A stretch of DNA of 64,000 bases from NCBI GenBank assembly GCA_015075555.1, contig JABTUD010000001.1, positions 496,001-560,000 of the forward strand, written 5' to 3'. A program made the translations under genes and the position numbers. How positions within the stretch are numbered: position 1 is the stretch's first letter; each line of letters starts with the position of its first letter. This stretch comes from Thermoflexaceae bacterium (GTDB lineage: Bacteria > Chloroflexota > Dehalococcoidia > Tepidiformales > Tepidiformaceae). The notes below the pieces were generated by a model. It did not search any database, was not told the origin of the DNA, and worked only from the letters and a program-made list of their open reading frames with translations. Shown here in pieces: positions 8,825-16,939 of the stretch.

Positions 8825-9613
8825 TCAGGCCGCGGTCGTCGCGCGCCGTTGCGCCTTCGGACGTGGCCGTGCGGCTACATCGTGGGAGCGAGTGGCGATG
8901 AGGTCGCGCTGGGCGCGCCGCAGGAAGTCGCGTACTTCGATTTCGCCCTCGTAACCGGTGATGGAAACGATCGGATAGGCCAGCCCGGCATGCTCAAGCG
9001 GAATGCACGAGCCGAGCGCAACGAGGGCTGAATCGGCCTTTTCGGCGGCGGTCCGGTCGCGCTCATCGGAGACGATGGCAGCGAAGATGGAGCCCTGGAG
9101 GCGGGCCGTGAAGTCGCCATCGCCCATCGCCTGGCGCAGGGTGCGGCCGATGGACATGAGAGTGCGGTCGCGGCTGTCGCCGATACTTTCGAACCCGGCG
9201 ATGTCGGTGAGAACGAGAGAGAAGCCCCGCCCGTTGCGAACGGAGCGCATCATCTGGCGGCGAAGCTCAAAGACGAAGTGGCGGCTGTTGGGAAGGCCGG
9301 TCTCGTCGTCCTCATAGATGCGGCCACGCATCTTTTCGAGCGTGCGATGGAAGCGGCGCCCCTGTTCCGATTCCTCGTACCAGAACTGGACGTGGGCGGC
9401 GATGAAGAGGGCCGAGGAGAGGACGATGGCGATCCAGTGGCGGGATGTGCCGGTCGAGACGATAGTCTGGGCTTCGATGGCGAAGACGACCAGCCAGAGC
9501 GCGAGCGTGGTGGGCCGCGACCAGCGCAGGATGGCGGGGGTCTCAACCGACCCGAGGGCGCGCTGGTCCGCCGAGGGGAACAGGAACGCATTCAGAGCCT
9601 GGGGCTTGTTCAC
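8825..9613 (-). CDS. Membrane protein with degenerate GGDEF domain
   Basis: 262 residues. Two hydrophobic segments (about 34-50 and 60-76) anchor it, then an atypical diguanylate-cyclase domain. The start motif DDETGLPNSRHF (about 102-113) is recognisable. The metal/base-binding region reads LTDIAGFESIGD (about 135-146), and the active-site GG(D/E)EF is replaced by LQGSIFAAI (about 171-179). A basic, Ala-rich tail ends the protein. Loss of both acidic metal ligands predicts no c-di-GMP synthesis, so it is more likely a sensory or nucleotide-binding relic domain. Preceded by about 100 non-coding bases and followed by a strong terminator, it is probably monocistronic. Confidence 0.75.
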   Translation of the reverse strand: MNKPQALNAFLFPSADQRALGSVETPAILRWSRPTTLALWLVVFAIEAQTIVSTGTSRHWIAIVLSSALFIAAHVQFWYEESEQGRRFHRTLEKMRGRIYEDDETGLPNSRHFVFELRRQMMRSVRNGRGFSLVLTDIAGFESIGDSRDRTLMSIGRTLRQAMGDGDFTARLQGSIFAAIVSDERDRTAAEKADSALVALGSCIPLEHAGLAYPIVSITGYEGEIEVRDFLRRAQRDLIATRSHDVAARPRPKAQRRATTAA

Positions 9614-9714
9614 GCACGTTGCTCCGGTGTATCTACCGTAAACGTCGAACGAACGGGGCCGCTCCAGCAGCCCGGGCTCTGTAAAGTCCCTGTAAATCGT
9701 TCCGCCCGTTGCGC

Positions 9715-11166
9715 CTAACGGCGTGGGCGCGGGGGAAGCGTTTCGAGGTAGGCGGCAATCGCCTCCGCGGCTGTGCGGCCCGCAGCGAGAGCGGTCACCA
9801 CCAGGTCGGCGCCGTTGACATTGTCGCCGCCGGCGAATACGCCCCGGCGCGTGGTTCTACCACGATGATCGACCTTGATCAGGGCCTTGCGGTCGGATTG
9901 GAGACCCTGCGTGGTCTGGGGAACGAGCGGGTCGGCACCGTAGCCGATGGCAATGACAGCCGCGTCGGCAGGGACCATGAACTCGCTCCCCTTCACCGCG
10001 ACCGGGCGGCGGCGGCCGGACTCATCGGGCTCGCCGAGTTCCATGCGCTGGCATTCCACTGACTTCACGCGGCCGTTCTCGTCGCCAATGATGCGGACCG
10101 GCAGGGTCAGCATCTCGAAACGGACACCCTCTTCGCGGGCGTTCTTGCGCTCTTCGGCCCGGCCGGGCATCTCCGCCTCGGTGCGCCGGTAGACGCAGGA
10201 GACGTTGCGCACCCCGAGCCTGATTGCGGTGCGGACGCAGTCCATCGAGGTGTCGCCACCACCGATGACGACGACGTTCTGGAGCCTTGGAAGGGGCTCG
10301 CGCAGGTGGGCCGGAAGCTGTTCGGGAGGGAGATTGCCGCGGACGAGGAAGTCCGTGGCGCTGTGGACTCCCTCGAGCTCTTCGCCCTCGATCCCCATCT
10401 CATTGCCGACGCCGGCCCCGGTGCCAAGAAAGACAGCATCGAATTCGCCATCGAGCATTCCATCGATGGTGATGTCTTTGCCGACCCATGTATCGAGTAC
10501 GAACTTCACGCCCAGCGATTCGAGGTGAGCGATGTAGTCATCGACGATGCTCTTGCGCATCTTGAAATTGGGGATGCCGTAGACGAGGACACCGCCCGGT
10601 TCGGGCCAGGCTTCGAACACGGTGCACTGGTGGCCAAGGCGGGCAAGCTGTTCGGCGACGGCCAGGCCGGCCGGGCCCGAGCCGACAATTGCGACCTTTG
10701 CGCCGGTGGGTTCGGCTTGGTACCTGGGCCTGGGATAGCCCTGCAACTCCTGGCGCTGGTAGTCGGTGCAGAAGGCTTCGAGCTTGCCGATGGTAACGGG
10801 TGGCTCGGCCCGGCCGTCGGGGCGAATGGCAAAGCCGACCACACAGGCGCCTTCGCAGAGCTTCTCCTGGGGACACAGCCGGCCGCACATCTCGGGGAGG
10901 TTGCTCGTTTCCCTGAACTTGTTGGCCGCCCCAATGATGTCGCCTACCTCGAGCAGGGCGAAGGCCCCGGGGATATCGTTGCTGACCGGGCAGGCCTCCT
11001 GGCACGGGGCCGATGGGCATTGCAGGCAGCGGGAGGCTTCTATCACCGCGGCGGAGGAGTCGAAACCCAGGTAGGTTTCATCGAAGTTGCGTTTGCGTTC
11101 CTCGGCATCCTGCTTCGGGACGGGCTGGACGCTTATGGCAAGGCGGCGCTGGACCTGGTTTGTCAT
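9715..11166 (-). CDS. GltD-like NAD(P)-linked Fe-S flavoprotein oxidoreductase
   Basis: 483 residues. The N-terminal Fe-S domain contains CLQCPSAPCQEACP (about 47-60) and CGRLCPQEKLCEGAC (about 93-107), eight cysteines for two 4Fe-4S clusters. Then come a FAD-binding Rossmann motif VAIVGSGPAGLAVAEQLA (about 157-174), the NAD(P) motif VVVIGGGDTSMDCVRTA (about 296-312), and the C-terminal FAD contact GVFAGGDNVNGADLVVTALAAG. This is the architecture of the glutamate synthase small subunit and of NfnB/dihydropyrimidine-dehydrogenase-type electron-input proteins. No gltB, nfnA or preA is next to it, so the partner that accepts its electrons is encoded elsewhere or it works alone. Confidence 0.85.
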   Translation of the reverse strand: MTNQVQRRLAISVQPVPKQDAEERKRNFDETYLGFDSSAAVIEASRCLQCPSAPCQEACPVSNDIPGAFALLEVGDIIGAANKFRETSNLPEMCGRLCPQEKLCEGACVVGFAIRPDGRAEPPVTIGKLEAFCTDYQRQELQGYPRPRYQAEPTGAKVAIVGSGPAGLAVAEQLARLGHQCTVFEAWPEPGGVLVYGIPNFKMRKSIVDDYIAHLESLGVKFVLDTWVGKDITIDGMLDGEFDAVFLGTGAGVGNEMGIEGEELEGVHSATDFLVRGNLPPEQLPAHLREPLPRLQNVVVIGGGDTSMDCVRTAIRLGVRNVSCVYRRTEAEMPGRAEERKNAREEGVRFEMLTLPVRIIGDENGRVKSVECQRMELGEPDESGRRRPVAVKGSEFMVPADAAVIAIGYGADPLVPQTTQGLQSDRKALIKVDHRGRTTRRGVFAGGDNVNGADLVVTALAAGRTAAEAIAAYLETLPPRPRR

Positions 11167-11268
11167 GGCATGCAGTGAGCCTACGCGAGCGCGGGACCGT
11201 TCGCGGGGCCCGGGTTCCTCGAATTCAAGAGTGTGTGCAGAGATCGTGCTGGGGAGCCGGGCGGCGTG

Positions 11269-11787
11269 TCAACGCGGGGCGGGCCGGTCACCGGAGGCGC
11301 CGGGGCGCATACGCTCCTGGTACTCGCGGTCCGCCTTCTTCCCGCGGTAGACCCGCATGTCGATGGCGCGCGTGACGGTTGGGGTGATGCGCAAGAGGAG
11401 GCGCGGTTCGGTCTGCATGTTGGCGAAGAACGCGTCCACTGCCGGGGCACGGTGCGGGTCGTTGCGCCCAACGTACTTTTCGGCCAGCTCACGAGAGATG
11501 GGCCAGATGTCAAATTCGGGCAAAGTCAATACCTCGGCGATGCCATCAAATTCGATGTGACCGGGGACGGGTCCGGTCGCCTCGATGCACAGCGACACGC
11601 GGGGATCGCGCTTTATCTGCTGGCACCAAACGCGTGTGTGCGTCCCTGTGACCCAGATGACGCCCTCGTTCCAGAGCCACCAGACCGGGACTGTGTAGGG
11701 GCGCCCATCGCTGCGCAGGCTCGCCAGCACGCCAATGTGCGGCTGTTGGAGGAACTCGGCGAAGACGGCGGGCTGCATTCGTGGCAT
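11269..11787 (-). CDS. PPOX-class flavin/F420-dependent protein
   Basis: 172 residues with the split-barrel signature: IGVLASLRSDGRPYTVPVWWLW (about 18-39) followed by VTGTHTRVWCQQIKRDPRVSLCIEA (about 46-70). These are similar to F420- or FMN-dependent pyridoxamine-oxidase-like proteins. The C-terminal part is Arg-rich. It lies 30 bases downstream of the MBL-fold hydrolase on the same strand, so co-transcription is plausible. Substrate unknown. Confidence 0.7.
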   Translation of the reverse strand: MPRMQPAVFAEFLQQPHIGVLASLRSDGRPYTVPVWWLWNEGVIWVTGTHTRVWCQQIKRDPRVSLCIEATGPVPGHIEFDGIAEVLTLPEFDIWPISRELAEKYVGRNDPHRAPAVDAFFANMQTEPRLLLRITPTVTRAIDMRVYRGKKADREYQERMRPGASGDRPAPR

Positions 11788-11817
11788 CGGCGGTGATCCC
11801 TGGGACTGGGGTGTTCG

Positions 11818-12792
11818 TCAGGTGAGCTCGAAGCGCGGCGGCTCTTTCCACTGTCCGGCCGGGGGGTTCTCCTGTGCTCGAAGCCCGGCGCGGCGTTGCT
11901 CGGCTTCCAGCTTCCTCGCCTGGCTGATTATGCGCTCGCGCACCTTTGCATGCTCCACTTCGCGCCGCTGCTTTGCGGCGCTTGGGTGGCGGGGCGTGCC
12001 GGGATGGGCCTTGATGCGGCCCTCTTCTTCGAGCTGCTTCAGGTGGCTGCGAACGTTGCCGTCGGCGGCAAAGCGGAGGCGCCTATCGATATCGGGGTAC
12101 AGCTTGAGCATTATCTCCCAGCTTGTCAGCGCACCTGCCCCGGCCAGTGCACCAAGGATCTGGCGTTCGCGCATGTTGCGATGGTCGATATAGGACTGGA
12201 GGCGTTCGCGGGGGTCGTTCACGAGGGGACCGTGGCCGGGACAGATGACTTTCAGGTTGGGAAGCTGAAGCAGCCGGGCGAGCGTGCGCCGGTAGGCGCC
12301 GAGGTCATTGACGGTGGTAGTGGTGCTCCCCAGGAGCGTATCGCCGGTGAAGAGCACGCCATCGTCTTCGAGGTAGTAGCACACCGAATCAACACTGTGC
12401 CCGGGCGTGACCAACACCTGTGCTCTTGCGCCACCACCCATGTCGAGCACCTGTCCATCGGCAAGGCGGGCCACTCCGCGCGACGGAAGTCGTCCCTTGA
12501 GGAGCGGCCGGGCATTGCCCGGGATGGCCACTTCAGCGCCGAAGACCTCGCGAGCCCACTTGAGGTTTCCGCTGTGGTCAGAGTGGTGGTGGGTGATGGC
12601 GGCGATGGCGATCTCGGTGCGCTCTGTGGCGGCAAGGTAACCGCGCAGCATCCAGCGGTAGCGTTCGATTGCCTCTCCGGAATCGATCGCCAGGGACTGG
12701 CCATCGCCCACGAGGTAGATGTTCGTGAACTGGGGATGCATCGGGTTGTCATCGGGAACCTGGACAGCGCGAACGTGGGGCGAGACCTTCAT
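11818..12792 (-). CDS. Metallo-beta-lactamase-fold hydrolase (LACTB2/glyoxalase II-like)
   Basis: 324 residues from ATG 12792, chosen for the TGAGGAG site 9 bases upstream; a longer frame adds only 19 residues. The zinc motif THHHSDH is at about 68-74. The second ligand set is VTPGHSVDSVCYYL and LFTGDTLLG, and PGHGPLV carries a further His. The C-terminal third (about 220-300) looks like the winged-helix extension of LACTB2-type proteins and ends in a basic region. Probable role: hydrolysis of a thioester, phosphodiester or RNA substrate. It is upstream of, and probably co-transcribed with, the PPOX gene. Confidence 0.75.
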   Translation of the reverse strand: MKVSPHVRAVQVPDDNPMHPQFTNIYLVGDGQSLAIDSGEAIERYRWMLRGYLAATERTEIAIAAITHHHSDHSGNLKWAREVFGAEVAIPGNARPLLKGRLPSRGVARLADGQVLDMGGGARAQVLVTPGHSVDSVCYYLEDDGVLFTGDTLLGSTTTTVNDLGAYRRTLARLLQLPNLKVICPGHGPLVNDPRERLQSYIDHRNMRERQILGALAGAGALTSWEIMLKLYPDIDRRLRFAADGNVRSHLKQLEEEGRIKAHPGTPRHPSAAKQRREVEHAKVRERIISQARKLEAEQRRAGLRAQENPPAGQWKEPPRFELT

Positions 12793-12894
12793 GGGTGACT
12801 CCTCAGAAGGAATCGTGGGGAATGGCAGGGACGATGGCAAGCGCCGCACAACGGGGCTATCGCGCGAGCATGGCCCCGGTCGTACGCTTGCGCG

Positions 12895-13443
12895 ATGGTG
12901 AGGCCACCACCGGCGCGCCCGGCACTGAGGCGCATGCTGCGCTCATTCGGGCTGATTGGCGCCATCAGCTTCGGTGGGGGCAGGGCGGCTTACTTCCACG
13001 ACGAACTTGTCCGGCGGCGCGGGTGGATCAGCGACGAGGAGTTCCTTGAGGCGGTGGCAGTGAGCCAGGTGATGCCGGGACCGAATATCGGCAACCTGGC
13101 CGCCTATCTTGGGCAGCGGCTTCACGGCGCCACGGGCGCGGCATTGGCGGTGCTGTGCCTGGTGGCGCCGGGCGCTGTGACCATCGTGGCGCTGGCCTGG
13201 CTCTACTTCAACGGCATGCCGGCCTCGCTCACAGAGCCAGTGGGAACGGGAGTGGCGGCCTCGGCGGCTGGTCTCGCGGCAGCGGCGCTCGCGCGGCTGC
13301 GCGGCGGGCTGGGAGGTGCGCGTGGAGCACCAGTTGCGGCTCTCACATTCGTGCTCTTTGGGCCGTTGGGCTGCCCGATCTACCTCGTGCTTGGGATTTG
13401 CATCCCGGTTTCGCTCGTGCTGGCAATGGCGAGCCGCCGGTGA
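12895..13443 (+). CDS. chrA: Chromate transporter, N-terminal half-size subunit (ChrA)
   Basis: 182 residues. The ChrA signature is FGLIGAISFGGGRAAYFHDE (about 18-37), followed by GWISDEEFLEAVAVSQVMPGPNIGNLAAYLG (about 43-73) and several hydrophobic helices. The length equals one half of a classical two-domain ChrA. The stop overlaps the GTG of the second half gene (GTGA at 13440-13443), so the pair forms a two-gene short-chain transporter. It acts in the cytoplasmic membrane as an anion (chromate/sulfate) exporter. Confidence 0.85.
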   Translation: MVRPPPARPALRRMLRSFGLIGAISFGGGRAAYFHDELVRRRGWISDEEFLEAVAVSQVMPGPNIGNLAAYLGQRLHGATGAALAVLCLVAPGAVTIVALAWLYFNGMPASLTEPVGTGVAASAAGLAAAALARLRGGLGGARGAPVAALTFVLFGPLGCPIYLVLGICIPVSLVLAMASRR

Positions 13444-13961
13444 GCGAGCTGCTCGAACTGCTCTGGGTGTTCGCGCGCCTCAGCCTGGTCGCGTTTGGGG
13501 GCGGGATCGGCATTCTGCCGGAAATGGAACGCGAGGCAGTCGGCGCACACGGCTGGGTGACGCACAGGGAGTTCGTGGACGCGTTTGCGCTTTCGCAGGT
13601 CACCCCGGGGCCAGGGATGCTGATGGTGGCGATGATCGGCTACCGGGTGGCAGGCATCCCCGGGGCAGCGGCCGCCAGTGCAGGCATGTTCGTGCCGGCC
13701 GCTACCGCGACGTGGCTCGTTGCCGACCGGTGGTCGCGGCTAGGGGACCATCCCGTGGTTGAGGTGGCGCGGCGAACGGTGAGCCCTGTGGGGCTTGGGC
13801 TGCTTGGAGCCGGGGTCTATACGCTCTTTCGCATCGGTGTGGAGGGAGTGGGGGCAGCATTCCTGGCGGCAGGGGCGTTCCTGATGGTGGCGTGGTGGAA
13901 CCGCAGCCCGGCACTGGCGGTGGTACTCGGGGCGGGAGCAGGGCTGGTGCTGTTCCGGTGA
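13440..13961 (+). CDS. chrA: Chromate transporter, C-terminal half-size subunit (ChrA)
   Basis: 173 residues from GTG 13440, translationally coupled to the preceding gene. It repeats the ChrA half motif: FARLSLVAFGGGIGILPEME (about 10-29) and HGWVTHREFVDAFALSQVTPGPGMLM (about 35-60). The two halves are homologous to each other and are expected to insert with opposite topology as a heterodimer. No chrB regulator is visible nearby. Confidence 0.85.
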   Translation: MSELLELLWVFARLSLVAFGGGIGILPEMEREAVGAHGWVTHREFVDAFALSQVTPGPGMLMVAMIGYRVAGIPGAAAASAGMFVPAATATWLVADRWSRLGDHPVVEVARRTVSPVGLGLLGAGVYTLFRIGVEGVGAAFLAAGAFLMVAWWNRSPALAVVLGAGAGLVLFR

Positions 13962-13999
13962 GCGACGCGGCAAACGAACTGGACCCTGGGCGGTCCCGG

Positions 14000-14075
14000 T
14001 GGCGCCCCCGGCAGGATTCGAACCTGCGGCCAGACGCTTAGAAGGCGCCTGCTCTATCCCCTGAGCTACGGGGGC
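14000..14075 (-). tRNA. tRNA-Arg (anticodon TCT)
   Basis: Minus-strand cloverleaf. Acceptor GCCCCCG pairs with CGGGGGC (14004-14010 and 14069-14075 on the plus strand). The anticodon loop CTTCTAA gives TCT, the T-loop GCAGGTTCGAATCCTGC is canonical, and CCA is encoded at 14002-14000. Confidence 0.95.
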
Positions 14076-14114
14076 CCACCTTCATTCTAGTGGGGGAGCG
14101 GCATTGGCTCCCAC

Positions 14115-14143
14115 TTGACAGGCGTCAGCTGCATACGTACCTT
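14115..14143 (+). promoter_or_regulatory. Candidate sigma-70-type promoter of the sulfide:quinone oxidoreductase gene
   Basis: TTGACA at 14115-14120 and TACCTT at 14138-14143 are separated by 17 bases, about 120 bases before the start codon. The -35 is perfect, the -10 only fair. Confidence 0.4.
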
Positions 14144-14260
14144 GGGCTAAAGTTGAGTTCCTAGCTCTACTTTATTCATTTCAGTCCGGCGTTGCGGAGA
14201 TGCAGGAGCGCTCGCCTGCCTTTTCATGCACCGTTGCCGGGTTCCGGAGGGGATTTCGAC

Positions 14261-15487
14261 ATGACGCAGGTACAGGAGGCCCAGGCCACGACGGCACAGA
14301 AGCTGCTTCATCACCGGGTTGTGGTGGTGGGCGGTGGCAACGGGGGCATCAGCGTGGCAGCGCAGCTGCTGCGCAAGTCGAAGGGGCTCGATGTCGCCAT
14401 CATCGAGCCGTCGGACAAGCACTACTATCAGCCGCTGTGGACGCTTGTCGGCGGCGGTGACGCGAAGCGCGAGGCGACCGTTCACTCCGAGGCATCTGTG
14501 ATCCCGAAGGGCGCCACCTGGATAAGGGATGCGGTGACAACGTTCTGCCCCGACGAGAACGCACTGGTCACGGCCGGCGGAACAAAGGTTTCCTACGACT
14601 ACCTGGTCGTCGCTCCGGGCATGCAGCTCAACTGGGGCGCCGTGAAGGGGCTGCCCGAGGCGATCGGCAAGGACGGAGTCTGCAGCAACTACAGCTACGA
14701 TTATGTGGATAAGACGTGGGAGTTCATCAGCAACTTCAAAGGTGGAACGGCGATCTTCACCCACCCGGCCACGCCCATCAAATGCGGCGGCGCCCCTCAG
14801 AAGATCGCGTACCTGGCCGATGACGCCTTCCGCAAGCAGGGCGTGCGCGAGAAGTCGACCATCATCTTCGCCACCGCGAATGCGGGGATCTTCCAGGTCG
14901 AGAAGTACGCGAAGACCCTGCGCAAGGTGATCGATCGCAAGGGGATCGATGCCCGGTATCGCACGAACCTGGTCGAGGTACGGCCCGCGACCAGGGAGGC
15001 AGTGCTCGTGAACCTCGACACGAACGAAGAGACCATCGTGAAATATGACCTGCTGCACGTGACGCCGCCGCAGAGCGCACCAGACTTCATCCGCAACAGC
15101 CCGCTGGCGAATGCGGATGGCTGGGTCGACGTGAACAAGAACACGTTGCAGCACACGAAGTACCCGAACGTGTTCTCGCTTGGTGATGCGAGCTCACTGC
15201 CAACAAGCAAGACGGGCGCGGCCGTGCGAAAGCAGGCGCCGGCACTGGTGAAGAACCTGCTCGCCCTCATCGAATCGAAGCCGCTCTCCGCCAGCTACGA
15301 TGGCTACACCGCCTGCCCGCTCGTGACAGGCTACGGGAAGCTTGTGATGGCCGAGTTCGACTACGACCTGACGCCGAAGGAGAGCTTCAAGATCGACCAG
15401 TCGAAGGAGCGGCGGACGATGTACTGGGTGAAGAAGTACGGGCTGCCGCGGCTCTACTGGAGCATGATCATGAAGGGCCGCGCCTGA
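14261..15487 (+). CDS. sqr: Sulfide:quinone oxidoreductase-like FAD protein
   Basis: 408 residues from ATG 14261, with GGAGG 6-10 bases upstream. The N-terminal FAD motif is VVVVGGGNGGISVAAQLL (about 19-36). DKHYYQPLWTLVGGG (about 51-65) is the hallmark of the mitochondrial-type SQR group. THPATPIKCGGAPQKIAYL (about 167-185) and CPLVTGYGK carry the redox cysteines expected for sulfide oxidation. FSLGDASSLPTSKTGAAVRKQAP is the C-terminal FAD/quinone contact. It probably oxidises sulfide, or protects against it, and feeds the membrane quinone pool peripherally. No persulfide dioxygenase or rhodanese is adjacent. A strong terminator follows. Confidence 0.85.
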   Translation: MTQVQEAQATTAQKLLHHRVVVVGGGNGGISVAAQLLRKSKGLDVAIIEPSDKHYYQPLWTLVGGGDAKREATVHSEASVIPKGATWIRDAVTTFCPDENALVTAGGTKVSYDYLVVAPGMQLNWGAVKGLPEAIGKDGVCSNYSYDYVDKTWEFISNFKGGTAIFTHPATPIKCGGAPQKIAYLADDAFRKQGVREKSTIIFATANAGIFQVEKYAKTLRKVIDRKGIDARYRTNLVEVRPATREAVLVNLDTNEETIVKYDLLHVTPPQSAPDFIRNSPLANADGWVDVNKNTLQHTKYPNVFSLGDASSLPTSKTGAAVRKQAPALVKNLLALIESKPLSASYDGYTACPLVTGYGKLVMAEFDYDLTPKESFKIDQSKERRTMYWVKKYGLPRLYWSMIMKGRA

Positions 15488-15519
15488 CGGCGGGCGGTCA
15501 CCTCAGCTCACGCTCCTTC

Positions 15520-15551
15520 AGCGGGGTCCCGAGCACTCGGGCCCCGCTTTT
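15520..15551 (+). terminator. Rho-independent terminator of sqr
   Basis: AGCGGGG (15520-15526) pairs with CCCCGCT (15542-15548); inside, CCCGA pairs with TCGGG. It is followed by a run of T at 15548-15551. Confidence 0.8.
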
Positions 15552-15616
15552 CATTTGGGGCCGGACGTCGGCGAACCTGTCGCGACGCCCGCTGGGTGAT
15601 GGTATGGTAGCAATCC

Positions 15617-15916
15617 GTGGAGCTGCGCTTCGCCTCCCGGAGGCTTCTACGGTGCTATCAGGACGACACCGTGGCGAGGCGCGAATGGGGACCGGCGGTG
15701 GCAAGGGCCTACATCATGCGGGCATTGCTGCTCAAGTCGCTCGACTCCTTCGCCGAAGTTCACCACTTTGCCCACCTCCGTCCACACCCGCTGAAGGGTC
15801 CCCGCGCGGGTCAGTGGGCCCTTGCTCTTCATGGCCGCTGGCGCCTGATTGTCACTCCCGTCAGTGACGTGAACGCGGTCATCATTCAGGAGGTTTCGAA
15901 CCACTATGGCGACTGA
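15617..15916 (+). CDS. higB: HigB-like toxin (RelE superfamily)
   Basis: 99 residues from GTG 15617. Small basic protein with the HigB pattern: FASRRLLRCYQDD near the start, LKSLDSFAEVHHFAHLRPHPLKGPRAGQWAL (about 40-70) and GRWRLIV...VIIQEVSNHYGD at the C-terminus. These proteins are ribosome-dependent mRNA endonucleases. The toxin gene comes first and overlaps the antitoxin gene by 11 bases, as in higBA operons. Confidence 0.8.
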   Translation: MELRFASRRLLRCYQDDTVARREWGPAVARAYIMRALLLKSLDSFAEVHHFAHLRPHPLKGPRAGQWALALHGRWRLIVTPVSDVNAVIIQEVSNHYGD

Positions 15917-16205
15917 AGTCTTCGCGATCGGCCCGGACATCTCTCCCGGACTCGCGATTCACCCTGGCGAAGTCCTCGCCGAAGAGCTGCGCGCACGCAG
16001 GCTGACTCAGAAGGCGCTTGCGGAAGCCCTGCAACGGCCCCCGCAGGCAGTCAGCGAGATCGTAAACGGGAGAAAGCGGATAACCGCTCAGACCGCGCTT
16101 GAACTGGAGCAGGTGCTCGGTACTCCCGCCCGGGCCTGGCTTGGCCTCCAGATGGAATATGACCTCGTGGCTGCCCGGATAGCTGCATCAAGGCGTGCAG
16201 GCTGA
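15906..16205 (+). CDS. higA: HigA-like antitoxin (XRE helix-turn-helix)
   Basis: 99 residues. IHPGEVLAEELRARRLTQKALAEALQRPPQAVSEIVNGRKRIT (about 19-61) is the canonical HigA helix-turn-helix with its leading HPGE motif. It neutralises HigB and represses its own promoter. The start lies inside the toxin gene, so the two are coupled. Confidence 0.85.
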   Translation: MATEVFAIGPDISPGLAIHPGEVLAEELRARRLTQKALAEALQRPPQAVSEIVNGRKRITAQTALELEQVLGTPARAWLGLQMEYDLVAARIAASRRAG

Positions 16206-16302
16206 GGCGGCGCCCCAGCGCCAGGGCGAGTGCCTGACCCGCCCGTCTTCTCACCGCCCGGAACTTGCGCTAGCGTACGCGCCATCATCAAGGAGGCCCG
16301 CC

Positions 16303-16851
16303 ATGGCAATCGCTGCCGCACTCGCAAAGAACCTTGCTTTCTGGCACTGGTACCCGGAACTGCTCACGAAGGGCCTTTCGCCTGAGCAGCTCCGCTGGCA
16401 GCCCGATGGGCATGACAGCTCCATCGTCTTCGCGACCTGGCACACCTACCGGGCGGCGGACGAACTGGTGCACGGGATGGTTTTCCAGCGCCCGAGCGTC
16501 TTTGCCACCGGCGGCTGGGACTCGCGTCTTCCCGTGGCCGACACCGGCGCGAGCCGATTCGGGAACGGTATGACGCGTGCGCAGATCGCGGCCCTCGACC
16601 TCGACATGGGTGAACTCTGCGCCTACGCGAAGGCGGTGGGAGAGGGCATCTCGAACGGACTTGCGGGCATGACCGATGAGGAAGCGAGCGCTGAGCTAGC
16701 CCTGCCGTTTTTCGCCGAGGTGTACCCGGGCTATGACAGCATGACGAAGCTGGACGCGGTCGCCTTCTTCGCAATCGGCCACACGGCCGAGCACCTGGGC
16801 GAAGTGCAGATGCTGAAGGGACTGATGGGGCTCAAGGGCGCGCCGCTGTGA
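16303..16851 (+). CDS. DinB-family protein
   Basis: 182 residues from ATG 16303, with AAGGAGG 7 bases upstream. Four-helix-bundle DinB/YfiT-like sequence: FWHWYPELLTKGLSPEQLRWQ (about 12-32) and AIGHTAEHLGEVQMLKG (about 158-174), the last holding His residues typical of the metal site. Such proteins are putative metal-dependent transferases or hydrolases acting on thiols. Function here unknown. Confidence 0.7.
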   Translation: MAIAAALAKNLAFWHWYPELLTKGLSPEQLRWQPDGHDSSIVFATWHTYRAADELVHGMVFQRPSVFATGGWDSRLPVADTGASRFGNGMTRAQIAALDLDMGELCAYAKAVGEGISNGLAGMTDEEASAELALPFFAEVYPGYDSMTKLDAVAFFAIGHTAEHLGEVQMLKGLMGLKGAPL

Positions 16852-16866
16852 GGAAATGAGGCGAAA

Positions 16867-16913
16867 GGCGTGAGGGATGCGTGAGCCGCTCCGGGACGCC
16901 CATCCCTCACGCC
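16867..16913. terminator. Large inverted repeat between convergent genes
   Basis: Perfect 12-bp arms GGCGTGAGGGAT (16867-16878) and ATCCCTCACGCC (16902-16913), with further imperfect pairing of ATGAGGC and GCCTCAT outside. It lies between convergent stops at 16851 and 16940 and probably terminates both transcripts. Confidence 0.55.
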
Positions 16914-16939
16914 TCATGCCTCATCCCCGTCGCCTCATC

